A DNA stretch of 64,000 nucleotides from Thermocrispum agreste DSM 44070 (GTDB taxonomy: Bacteria > Actinomycetota > Actinomycetes > Mycobacteriales > Pseudonocardiaceae), in the NCBI RefSeq assembly GCF_000427905.1, contig NZ_ATYX01000008.1, positions 94,840 to 158,839 on the forward strand. Reading direction: 5' to 3'. Made by a program: the position numbers and the translations under genes. The notes under the pieces were generated by a model. That model worked only from the letters and a program-made list of their open reading frames with translations. It was not told the DNA's origin and did not search any database. Positions 54,178 to 61,840 of the stretch are shown one piece after another. The stretch's first letter is position 1, and each line of letters opens with the position of its first letter.

Positions 54178-54843
54178 GTGTCCGAGACCGAACGCAAACG
54201 ACGCGTGCGCCGCCTGCCCCGCGAAGTACGCGAGCGGCAGATCGCCGACGCCGCGGTGGAGGTGTTCTCGCGGCACGGGTACCACACCGCGTCGATGGAC
54301 GAGATCGCCGAGGTCGCCGGCGTGTCCAAGCCGATGGTCTACGCCTACCTCGGCTCGAAGGAAGAACTCTTCGCCGCCTGCATCCGGCGGGAGGCGCAGC
54401 GGCTGCTGAAGGCGATCGCCGACGGCGTGCGCAACGACGTGGAACCGGACATGCAGCTGTGGACCGGGCTGCGCTCGTTCTTCCACTTCGTCGGTTCGAA
54501 CCGCAGTTCGTGGATGGTGCTGCACCGGCAGGCGCTGGCCGTCGGCGGCGAGTTCGCCGAGGAGGTCTCGCAGATGCGCTCCCGGTCCATCGAACTGGTC
54601 GCCGCTCTGGTGGTGGCCTCCGGTACCCGGAAGGGCATCGGGGAGCAAGCGGAGAAGTCCGGCGAGGCGCTGGCCGCCGCGCTGGTCGGCGCGGCCGAGT
54701 CGCTGGCCGACTGGTGGCTCGACCACCCCGGCGTGCCCGCCGACGTGCTGGCCTCGTGGCTGATGAACCTGGTCTGGCTCGGGTTCGGCGATCTGGTGGC
54801 GGGCGAGGTCTGGTCGCCCAAGGACCTGACCCCGCCCGCCTGA
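54178..54843 (+). CDS. TetR-family repressor of the fatty-acid module
   Basis: A 221-residue TetR: HTH at about 18-64 (RQIADAAVEVFSRHGYHTAS, then EIAEVAGVSKPMVYAYLGSK), followed by an all-helical ligand domain. GTG 54178 has GGAGGT upstream. In M. tuberculosis the htdX-fabG4-fadA2-fadE5 cluster (Rv0241c-0244c) has a TetR gene (Rv0238) nearby, the likely counterpart. An acyl-CoA ligand is inferred. Confidence 0.9.
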   Translation: MSETERKRRVRRLPREVRERQIADAAVEVFSRHGYHTASMDEIAEVAGVSKPMVYAYLGSKEELFAACIRREAQRLLKAIADGVRNDVEPDMQLWTGLRSFFHFVGSNRSSWMVLHRQALAVGGEFAEEVSQMRSRSIELVAALVVASGTRKGIGEQAEKSGEALAAALVGAAESLADWWLDHPGVPADVLASWLMNLVWLGFGDLVAGEVWSPKDLTPPA

Positions 54844-54856
54844 GCGCGCTCCGGAC

Positions 54857-55738
54857 CTACTTCGCGGTGATCCGGCCCTGCAGGTACGGCTTGGGCTTGC
54901 GCGCGTCCCACAGCTCGAAGGCGAACCCGTCGTCCAGCTGCCACGAGGTGAACGCCGCCTTGGCGGGCAGCAGCACCGGCAACTTGAACCGCACGTCCAG
55001 CTCGAACGCCTCGGGCAGCCTGCCCTCGAACGCCGCCAGGCTGTGCGCCTTGGTCCACATGCCGTGCGCGATCGCCTTGGGGAAGCCGAGCAGCTTGGCC
55101 GTAACCGGGTACAGGTGGATCGGGTTGCTGTCCCCGGAGACCGCGGCATAGCGGCGGCCGATGTCGGCCGGGATGCGCCAAATCGCCTTCGGGGCGGGCG
55201 GCGCCAGCTGGGTCTCCTTCTTGCCGTCCGACTTCTTGCCGCTGCGCCGCAGGTAGGTGGACACGTCCCGCCACACCGGCTCGTCCTCGCCGGGCACGAC
55301 CGCCTCCGAGACGAAGTCGAACTGCTGGCCCTTGTCGTGCGGGCGCAGGTTCTCCACCCAGACCCGCAGCGAGAAGTCCTCGTCGACCCGCATCGGCCGC
55401 CGCTGCGTGATCACGTTGCGCAGGTGCACCAGCCCGATCAGCGGGAACGGGAACGTCGGCTGCGTCATGAGCTGGATCTGCAGCGGGAAGGCCAGGATGT
55501 GCGGGTAGGTGGCGGGCAGCTCGTTGCCCAGCCGGAACCCGCACACCTCGTTGTAGGCCGCCAGGTGGGCGGGATCGACCACGACGTGCGGCCGCTCCAG
55601 CACGGTGCCCGGCAGCTTCGCCTGGCGTGGCTTGCGCTGGCCGGGCAGCGCCGTGGCGACCAGCGACTTGGCCAGCATCGTGGACAGCTTCTGCGGGGCG
55701 TCGACCCGGACGACGTCCTGTGCAGTACCGGTGCCCAT
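54857..55738 (-). CDS. htdX: MaoC-type (R)-3-hydroxyacyl-CoA/ACP dehydratase HtdX
   Basis: A 293-residue double hot-dog hydratase/dehydratase. The active-site motif is YAAVSGDSNPIHLYP with catalytic Asp and His, then GFPKAIAHGMWTKA. Length and sequence match mycobacterial HtdX (about 280). ATG 55738 is 2 bases past the fabG4 stop with GGAG 7 bases upstream. Works with FabG4 on 3-hydroxyacyl chains in the minus-strand operon fabG4-htdX. Confidence 0.93.
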   Translation of the reverse strand: MGTGTAQDVVRVDAPQKLSTMLAKSLVATALPGQRKPRQAKLPGTVLERPHVVVDPAHLAAYNEVCGFRLGNELPATYPHILAFPLQIQLMTQPTFPFPLIGLVHLRNVITQRRPMRVDEDFSLRVWVENLRPHDKGQQFDFVSEAVVPGEDEPVWRDVSTYLRRSGKKSDGKKETQLAPPAPKAIWRIPADIGRRYAAVSGDSNPIHLYPVTAKLLGFPKAIAHGMWTKAHSLAAFEGRLPEAFELDVRFKLPVLLPAKAAFTSWQLDDGFAFELWDARKPKPYLQGRITAK

Positions 55739-55740
55739 GG

Positions 55741-57096
55741 TCACGCTCCGATCAGTGCCTGGCCGCACACCCGCAGCACATTGCCGTTGACCGCGGCCGA
55801 TGCGGGGTTGGCGAAGTAGGCGATCGTCTCGGCGACGTCGACCGGCTGGCCGCCCTGCGCCAGGCTGGACAGGCGGCGGGCGGGCTCACGGATCATCACC
55901 GGGATGGCCGCGGTCATCTGGGTCTCGATGAAGCCGGGCGCCACGGCGTTGAACGTGTAGCCGCGCTCGGCCATCTCCGGCGCGGTGACGTCGACCATGC
56001 CGATGACGCCCGCCTTGGACGTGGCGTAGTTGGTCTGGCCGAGGTTGCCGCCGATGCCGGCCACCGACGACACCCCGATGAACCGCGCGCCGTCGCCGAG
56101 CACGTCGGACGCCAGCAGCTCGTCGTTGATCGCCAGCTGGCTCAGCAGGTTGACCGACAGCACCGAGTCCCACCGGGCGTCGTCCATGTTGACCAGCTTC
56201 TTGTCCCGCGTGATGCCCGCGTTGTGCACCACGATGTCGAGCTTGCCGAAGCGCTCGGAGAAGTACTCGACCAGCGTCTTGCCCGCGTCCGCCGCGGTGA
56301 CGTCCAGCTGCAGCGCGTTGCCGCCGATCCTGTTGGCCACCGCGGACAGGTCGGCGCCCTGGGCCGGGATGTCCAGCACCACGACCTTCGCGCCGTCCCT
56401 GGCCAGGGTCTCGGCGATCGCCGCGCCGATCCCGCGTGAAGCGCCGGTGACCAGCGCGACCTTGCCGTCCAACGGCTTGGCCCAGTCGGCGGGCGGGGTC
56501 ACCTTCGCGCCCGCGGTGCCCGCGGTGCCGATCCGGATGACCTGCCCGTCGACGAACGCCGACTTCGCGCTGAGCAGGAAGCGCATGGTCGACTCGGTGG
56601 CCTCTTCGCTGCCCGGCGCGACGTACACCAGCTGCGACGTCGACCCCTTGATCAGCTCCTTGCCCAGCGAGCGGGTGAAGCCCTCCAGCGCGCGCTGCGC
56701 GATCCGCTCGCGGCCGGAGGTCAGCTCCGGCGGGGTGCCGAGCACCACGGTGCGCCCGCATGCGCCCAGCGACCGCAGGCGCGGCTTGAAGAACGCGTAG
56801 ACCTCGCGCAGCTGCGCCGGGTCGGTGATCCCGGAAGCGTCGAAGACCAGCGCCCCGTACTTGCGGTCGCCGGGACGCTCGGACTCGTCGAGCACGTCGA
56901 TGCCCGCACCGGTGATCTGCTCGGTGATCACCTTCGCCAGCCGGCCGCCTGGCGCGCCGCCGACAACTGCGGGACCCTCGAGGGGAGGTTGCCCCGGCCG
57001 GTACCGCCGCAACGGGGCAGGCTGTGGGAGCCCGAGCCGAGGGGCGAGCCACTTGCCCACCGGGGACTGGGTGAACCGCTGATATTTGTCAGCCAT
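55741..57096 (-). CDS. fabG4: High-molecular-weight FabG (FabG4), 3-oxoacyl-CoA/ACP reductase
   Basis: A 451-residue two-domain SDR. The N-terminal flavodoxin-like half (1-205) is typical of HMW FabG. The C-terminal Rossmann half has the cofactor motif VTGASRGIGAAIAETLARDG, NNAG variant VVHNAGITRDK, catalytic S-Y-K in SSVAGIGGNLGQTNYATSKA. FabG4 (454 residues) reduces 3-oxoacyl-CoA with NADH. ATG 57096 has AGGAGG 9 bases before. Divergent from fadA2 across a palindrome. Confidence 0.95.
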   Translation of the reverse strand: MADKYQRFTQSPVGKWLAPRLGLPQPAPLRRYRPGQPPLEGPAVVGGAPGGRLAKVITEQITGAGIDVLDESERPGDRKYGALVFDASGITDPAQLREVYAFFKPRLRSLGACGRTVVLGTPPELTSGRERIAQRALEGFTRSLGKELIKGSTSQLVYVAPGSEEATESTMRFLLSAKSAFVDGQVIRIGTAGTAGAKVTPPADWAKPLDGKVALVTGASRGIGAAIAETLARDGAKVVVLDIPAQGADLSAVANRIGGNALQLDVTAADAGKTLVEYFSERFGKLDIVVHNAGITRDKKLVNMDDARWDSVLSVNLLSQLAINDELLASDVLGDGARFIGVSSVAGIGGNLGQTNYATSKAGVIGMVDVTAPEMAERGYTFNAVAPGFIETQMTAAIPVMIREPARRLSSLAQGGQPVDVAETIAYFANPASAAVNGNVLRVCGQALIGA

Positions 57097-57147
57097 GACG
57101 TGCTGCCTCCTGGGTGGTTCCCGACTGGCGTGCGGTATCGCACAGCC

Positions 57148-57169
57148 TAACCTACTCGCGGGTAGGTTA
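57148..57169. promoter_or_regulatory. Palindromic operator between fabG4 and fadA2
   Basis: A 22-bp near-perfect palindrome with core CTACTCGCGGGTAG (57152-57165) flanked by TAAC and GTTA. Both strands contain a -10-like TAGGTT within it, so one bound TetR dimer could silence fabG4-htdX and fadA2 together. It is 12 of 14 identical to the core at 54129-54142. Confidence 0.75.
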
Positions 57170-57206
57170 CGATCGCTACCACGAGGACGAGACGCAGGGA
57201 GCGACA

Positions 57207-58571
57207 ATGGCCACATCGAGCCAGGCCGGATCGAGCAAGACCGCATCGAGCAGATCCACCAGGACGAGCAGGGCAGCCGGCAAGGCGGGCGGCAGCCGCG
57301 GGTCGGTCCGCAAGGTCGCCATCGTCGGCGCGAACCGGATCCCGTTCGCCCGCTCCAACGGCCCGTACGCCACGGCGTCCAACCAGGACATGCTCACCGC
57401 CGCGCTGAACGGCCTGGTCAGCCGGTTCGGGCTGGCCGGGGAACGGATCGGCGAGTTCGCCGCCGGCGCGGTGCTGAAGCACTCCAGGGACTTCAACCTG
57501 GCCAGGGAGACCGTGCTCGGCAGCGCGCTGTCCCCGCAGACCCCGGCGTTCGACGTGCAGATGGCGTGCGGCACCGGGCTGCAGGCCATCATCAACGTGG
57601 CGAACAAGATCGCGCTCGGCCAGATCGACTCGGCCATCGCCGGTGGTGTGGACACCACATCGGACGCCCCGCTGGCGGTCAACGACGACCTGCGCAAGCT
57701 GCTCATCCAGGTCAATGCGGCCAAGACGCCTGCGCAGCGGCTCAAGCTGCTGGCCAAGCTGCGTCCCGGGCACATCGTGCCGGAGATCCCGCGCAACGCC
57801 GAGCCGCGCACCGGCCTGTCCATGGGTGAGCACGCGGCGCTGACCGCGAAGGCGTGGGGGATCACGCGCAAGGAGCAGGACGAGCTCACCGTGGCGTCGC
57901 ACCGCAACCTCGCCGCGGCCTACGAGCGTGGCTTCTACGACGACCTGATCACGCCGTTCTTGAAGCTCACCCGTGACCAGAACCTGCGCCCGGACACGTC
58001 GGTGGAGAAGCTGGCCAAGCTCAAGCCGGTCTTCGGCGGCGAGAACGGCACCATGACCGCCGGGAACTCCACGCCGCTGTCCGACGGCGCCTCGGTGGTG
58101 CTGCTGGCCACCGAGGAATGGGCCAAGGAGCGCAGGCTGCCGGTGCTGGCGTACCTGACGTTCTGCGAGACGGCCGCCGTGGACTACGTGCACGGAGACG
58201 AGGGCCTGCTGATGGCACCTGCCTACGCGGTGCCGCGCATGCTGGCCAGGGCCGGCCTTGCCCTGCAGGACTTCGACTTCTACGAGATCCACGAGGCGTT
58301 CGCTTCCCAGGTGCTGGCCACCCTCAAGGCGTGGGAGGACCCCGGCTTCGCCAAGGAGAAGCTGGGCCTGGACGAGCCGCTGGGCAGCATCGACCGGAGC
58401 AAGCTGAACGTCAACGGTGGCTCGCTGGCCGCTGGGCACCCGTTCGCGGCGACCGGCGGCCGGATCGTCGGCACGCTGGCCAAGGCGCTGTACGAGAAGG
58501 GCTCCGGCCGCGGACTGATCTCCATCTGCGCGGCGGGCGGTCAAGGCGTGACGGCCATTCTCGAGCGGTAA
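57207..58571 (+). CDS. fadA2: Acetyl-CoA acyltransferase (thiolase) FadA2
   Basis: A 454-residue thiolase. After a basic, Ser-rich 32-residue extension, the core has nucleophile C121 in VQMACGTGLQA, EIHEAFASQ, GGSLAAGHPFAATGG and ICAAGGQG (the general-base Cys and His). Homologous to M. tuberculosis FadA2, which lies in the same order with fabG4 and htdX. ATG 57207 is set by CAGGGAG; an upstream ATG overlaps the operator. Catalyses 3-ketoacyl-CoA cleavage, partner to FabG4. Confidence 0.95.
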   Translation: MATSSQAGSSKTASSRSTRTSRAAGKAGGSRGSVRKVAIVGANRIPFARSNGPYATASNQDMLTAALNGLVSRFGLAGERIGEFAAGAVLKHSRDFNLARETVLGSALSPQTPAFDVQMACGTGLQAIINVANKIALGQIDSAIAGGVDTTSDAPLAVNDDLRKLLIQVNAAKTPAQRLKLLAKLRPGHIVPEIPRNAEPRTGLSMGEHAALTAKAWGITRKEQDELTVASHRNLAAAYERGFYDDLITPFLKLTRDQNLRPDTSVEKLAKLKPVFGGENGTMTAGNSTPLSDGASVVLLATEEWAKERRLPVLAYLTFCETAAVDYVHGDEGLLMAPAYAVPRMLARAGLALQDFDFYEIHEAFASQVLATLKAWEDPGFAKEKLGLDEPLGSIDRSKLNVNGGSLAAGHPFAATGGRIVGTLAKALYEKGSGRGLISICAAGGQGVTAILER

Positions 58572-58715
58572 GACGAGCCCGGCCCATCCGCTGGGGCGTC
58601 GGCGGCGCGAGCGGTACGTTCGCGCCGCCGACGTGTTTCTTGTAGCCGTGGCCATGCACGACCCTCGGCCGTGCATGCCACCGACAACCACGCTGACCTG
58701 CACGTTCTCCTTCAT

Positions 58716-58761
58716 CCCTGAGAAAATCTCAGGGTCGGTTCAGGCCGAGTTCAGGGAGAAA
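58716..58761. promoter_or_regulatory. Hairpin plus three 11-bp TCAGG direct repeats before the ABC exporter
   Basis: CCCTGAGA-AAA-TCTCAGGG (58716-58734) has 8-bp arms. TCAGG recurs at 58729, 58740 and 58751, exactly 11 bp apart, the last two as GTTCAGG. Such spacing is typical of OmpR/PhoB-type response-regulator sites. They lie 42-75 bp before the ABC gene. Confidence 0.55.
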
Positions 58762-58789
58762 ACCGGACGACAGGCACTTTCTTCGTCCG

Positions 58790-58795
58790 TACGTT
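58790..58795 (+). promoter_or_regulatory. Putative -10 of a leaderless ABC-exporter transcript
   Basis: TACGTT, followed by 7 bases and the ATG of the exporter ATPase. No Shine-Dalgarno is present in between. Same -10 word as before FxsA. Confidence 0.4.
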
Positions 58796-58802
58796 CTTCG
58801 CC

Positions 58803-59807
58803 ATGGCTACTGGCGCATCCGACATCGCGGTACGGGCCGAGGGCCTGGTCAAGTCCTTCGGATCGACGAAGGCGCTGAACGGCGTCGACCTGGAGATCCC
58901 GAAGGGCACAGTGCTCGGTCTGCTCGGCCCGAACGGTGCTGGCAAGACCACCACCGTCCGCATCCTGACCACGTTGTTGCGGCCCGACGCAGGTCGGGCG
59001 TACGTCGCGGGCCACGACGTGCTGACCGAGCCGGACAAGGTGCGCCGCTCGATCGGCCTGTCCGGCCAGTATGCGGCGGTCGACGAACATCTCACCGGCG
59101 CCGAGAACCTCTACATGGTCGGCAGGCTGTACGGCATGAACCGCTCCACGGCGCGGGCGCGGGCCCGCGAACTTCTGGCACGGTTCCGGCTGACCGAGGA
59201 CGCCGACCGGCCGGCGAAGGGCTACTCCGGCGGTATGCGCCGCCGGCTCGACCTGGCTGGGGCCCTGGTGGCCAAGCCACCCGTCGTGGCGCTCGACGAG
59301 CCGACCACCGGGCTCGACCCGCGCAGCCGGATCGACATGTGGGAGGTCATCTCCGAACTGGTCGACGACGGCACCACGGTGCTGCTGACCACGCAGTACT
59401 TGGAGGAAGCCGACCAGCTGGCCGACACGATCATGGTGATCGACCACGGCAAGGTGATCGCCCGCGGCACCGCCGACCAGCTGAAGGCCCAGATCGGCGG
59501 GGAGCGGCTGGAGCTGGTCGTGGACGACGCGGCCGACCTGCCGCTGGCGCAGCAGGTCCTGGCCGACGTCGGCTCCGGCGAACCGCACGTCGACCAACAC
59601 ACCCGTCGAGCCGAAGTGCTGGTGGACACCGGCACCAAGGCGCTGATCGAGGCGCTGCGCAGGCTCGATCAGCACAGCGTCGTGGTCAACGACGTGGCGC
59701 TGCACCGGCCGACCCTCGACGACGTCTTCCTGGCGCTGACCGGGCACGCGGCCGAGGAAGCGGCGGCGGAGTCCGGCACCACGAGCAAGAAGAAGGTGAA
59801 GGCATGA
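58803..59807 (+). CDS. DrrA-type ABC exporter ATPase
   Basis: A 334-residue ABC ATPase of the daunorubicin-resistance family. Walker A GLLGPNGAGKTTTVRIL, signature YSGGMRRRLDLAGAL, Walker B VVALDEPTTGLDPR, H-loop TTQYLEEADQL, and a C-terminal DUF4162-like domain (about 230-330). Length fits DrrA. Works with the next gene to export a lipophilic substrate. The upstream 11-bp repeats suggest control by a response regulator. Confidence 0.92.
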   Translation: MATGASDIAVRAEGLVKSFGSTKALNGVDLEIPKGTVLGLLGPNGAGKTTTVRILTTLLRPDAGRAYVAGHDVLTEPDKVRRSIGLSGQYAAVDEHLTGAENLYMVGRLYGMNRSTARARARELLARFRLTEDADRPAKGYSGGMRRRLDLAGALVAKPPVVALDEPTTGLDPRSRIDMWEVISELVDDGTTVLLTTQYLEEADQLADTIMVIDHGKVIARGTADQLKAQIGGERLELVVDDAADLPLAQQVLADVGSGEPHVDQHTRRAEVLVDTGTKALIEALRRLDQHSVVVNDVALHRPTLDDVFLALTGHAAEEAAAESGTTSKKKVKA

Positions 59808-60640
59808 CCACGCTCGCGCTGACTCCGCAGGGCGGCTTCGGTGGCGCGCTGGCGCGCACGTTCAGCGACGGCGGCACGATCATGTGGCGGAACCTGATGA
59901 ACGTCCGCCGCAACCCGGAGCTGCTGCTGAGCGCCACCGTGCAGCCGATCATGTTCGTGCTGCTGTTCGCCTACGTCTTCGGCGGCAGCATCGGCGACGA
60001 CCCGGTGATGTACCGGGACTTCCTGATGGGCGGCATCTTCGTCCAGACGGTGGCGTTCAACTCCGCGTTCACCGTCATCGGGATGGCCAACGACCTGCAG
60101 AAGGGCATCATCGACCGGTTCCGCTCGCTGCCCATGTCCCCGGCAGCGGTGCTCATCGGCCGCACCATGGCCGACCTGGCGGTGACGCTGCTCGGCCTGC
60201 TGGTGATGTCGCTGTGCGGCCTGGTCATCGGGTGGCGGATCCGGGGCAGCTTCACCGACGCGGTGCTGGCCTACGCGGTGCTGATCCTGTTCGCCTTCGT
60301 GATGGCCTGGATCGGGGCGCTGGTCGGCCTGATCTCCGGCAGCGTGGAGGTGGCGCAGAGCGCCGGGTTCATCTGGATCTTCCCGGTGACGTTCATCTCC
60401 ACGGTGTTCGTGGCGGCCGACCGGCTGCCGGGGCCGCTGCAGGCGTTCGCGGAGTGGAACCCGATCAGTGCGCTGTCCGACTCGGTGCGGTCGCTGTTCG
60501 GCAACTACCAGCTGCGGCCGCCGACGGACGCCTGGGCGCAGCAGAACCCCACGCTGTACGCGCTGATCAGCTGCCTGGTGCTGCTGGTCGTGTTCATGCC
60601 GCTGGCCGTGGCCAAGTACCGCAAGGTCGCGGCGAAGTAG
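59804..60640 (+). CDS. ABC-2 type exporter permease (DrrB type)
   Basis: A 278-residue ABC-2 permease with six helices: VQPIMFVLLFAYVFGGSI, MADLAVTLLGLLVMSLCGLV, YAVLILFAFVMAWIGALVG, IFPVTFISTVFVA, and the final LYALISCLVLLVVFMPLAV. RFRSLPMSPAAVLIGR is the conserved cytosolic loop. The ATG overlaps the ATPase stop (ATGA). The pair ends in the perfect hairpin at 60661-60698. Confidence 0.92.
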   Translation: MTTLALTPQGGFGGALARTFSDGGTIMWRNLMNVRRNPELLLSATVQPIMFVLLFAYVFGGSIGDDPVMYRDFLMGGIFVQTVAFNSAFTVIGMANDLQKGIIDRFRSLPMSPAAVLIGRTMADLAVTLLGLLVMSLCGLVIGWRIRGSFTDAVLAYAVLILFAFVMAWIGALVGLISGSVEVAQSAGFIWIFPVTFISTVFVAADRLPGPLQAFAEWNPISALSDSVRSLFGNYQLRPPTDAWAQQNPTLYALISCLVLLVVFMPLAVAKYRKVAAK

Positions 60641-60660
60641 CCCCGGTCGCGGTAGAGATC

Positions 60661-60698
60661 TCTGGCCCTCTCTAGTGATTCCGCTAGAGAGGGCCAGA
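60661..60698 (+). terminator. Perfect 15-bp hairpin after the exporter
   Basis: TCTGGCCCTCTCTAG and its exact complement, 8-nt loop, then TT; 20 bases after the permease stop. The strongest terminator candidate in the window. Confidence 0.85.
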
Positions 60699-60756
60699 TT
60701 GCATGATGGTCAGTGTGATCGAGGCCACATAAACAGCGTCGACAAATCGGTGGACC

Positions 60757-60771
60757 TTGACGTTACGTCAA
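60757..60771 (+). promoter_or_regulatory. MerR-type operator/promoter of the TipA-like gene
   Basis: TTGACGT-T-ACGTCAA, perfect 7-bp arms, starts with a -35-like TTGACG. MerR activators bind such dyads within a long promoter spacer. Located 32 bp before the GTG; autoregulation is the usual pattern for TipA. Confidence 0.65.
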
Positions 60772-60802
60772 CTCCTACCGTGGTCGGCGTAAGGAGGGAA
60801 CA

Positions 60803-61573
60803 GTGACCGCCGCGAGAGCCACGTCCGAGTGGTCCATCCAGGAGATCGCCAGAGCGGCCGGGACCACCAGCCGGACGCTGCGTTACTACGACGAGCGTGG
60901 GCTGCTGAGACCGAGCCGGGTGGGCAGCAACGGCTACCGGTACTACGACCAGGAGTCGCTGGTGCGACTGCAGCGCATCTTGCTGCTGCGCGATCTCGGC
61001 CTCGGGTTGGACGCCATCGTCGAGGTGCTGGACGGCGAGCAGGACTCGCGCGCCGCCCTGCGGGCGCACCTGGACTGGCTCGAACACGAAAGGGCTCGCC
61101 TGGCCAGGCAGATCGCGTCGGTTCGCCGAACCCTGGACGCACTGGAGAAAGGGGAGCCGATCATGGCAGACGAAGCGTTCGACGGCTTCGACCACACGCA
61201 GTACAAGGACGAAGTCGTCCAACGGTGGGGCAAGGAGGCCTACGAGAGCAGCGACCGCTGGTGGCGCTCGCTGTCGAAGGACGAGCAGCGCGAGTTCCAG
61301 CGCAGGCAGGAGTCCATCGCGGCCGACTACGCCAAGGCGTACCAGGCCGGGGAGACCCCGGCGAGCAAGCAGGTGCAGGAGATCACCCGCCGTCACCTCG
61401 AGTGGATCACCAACGCCTGGGGCGGCAAGCAGCCGTCGGCGGAGCAGTTCACCTGCATCGGTCAGATGTACGTCGACGATCCGCGCTTCACCAAGAATTA
61501 CGACAAGCACGGCGAGGGCACGGCGGCGTTCGTCCGGGACGCCATGAAGGCCTACGCCGAAGCCAACCTGTAG
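60803..61573 (+). CDS. TipA-like MerR regulator with TipAS domain
   Basis: A 256-residue protein. MerR DNA-binding domain (9-77; WSIQEIARAAGTTSRTLRYY, DERGLLRPSRVGSNGYRYY), coiled coil (about 80-118) and a TipAS domain (about 137-250; FDGFDHTQYKDEVVQRWGKE, AYESSDRWWRSLSKDEQ). Streptomyces lividans TipAL binds thiopeptide antibiotics covalently through a Cys in TipAS. Here one Cys (FTCIGQMY) is present. An internal in-frame ATG at 61163, after GAAAGGGGAG, would make a free 136-residue TipAS form. GTG 60803 has AAGGAGG. Likely a multidrug sensor. Confidence 0.92.
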   Translation: MTAARATSEWSIQEIARAAGTTSRTLRYYDERGLLRPSRVGSNGYRYYDQESLVRLQRILLLRDLGLGLDAIVEVLDGEQDSRAALRAHLDWLEHERARLARQIASVRRTLDALEKGEPIMADEAFDGFDHTQYKDEVVQRWGKEAYESSDRWWRSLSKDEQREFQRRQESIAADYAKAYQAGETPASKQVQEITRRHLEWITNAWGGKQPSAEQFTCIGQMYVDDPRFTKNYDKHGEGTAAFVRDAMKAYAEANL

Positions 61574-61581
61574 TGACACCT

Positions 61582-61609
61582 GATGGCCGGGGCCGCGGAC
61601 CCGGCCATC
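61582..61609 (+). terminator. Hairpin terminator after the TipA-like gene
   Basis: GATGGCCGGG / CCCGGCCATC, 10-bp perfect arms with an 8-nt loop, 8 bases past the stop. Confidence 0.8.
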
Positions 61610-61840
61610 CGCCGCTGTCCACGACGGCCTTGCCCACGCCCGGCGGCCGCCCGAGCAGCAGCCCGGCCAGGACCTGGGACCGGCACGCTTCACCCGGGTC
61701 GCGCGCACCACGATGCCCGTCCTCCGGGTGGTCAGGTGAAGGTGCGCCAGACCCGGGCCGGGCGCGCACCACGATGACCACGGTCACCTGCGACAACGGG
61801 CGGATCTGGCCGGCAGGACCGGGCAGTTAACCTGGACGAT

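Noticed and set aside
58790-58803. A riboswitch-like leader before the exporter
   Set aside because: The space between the likely -10 and the ATG is only about 7 bases, so no leader RNA fits.
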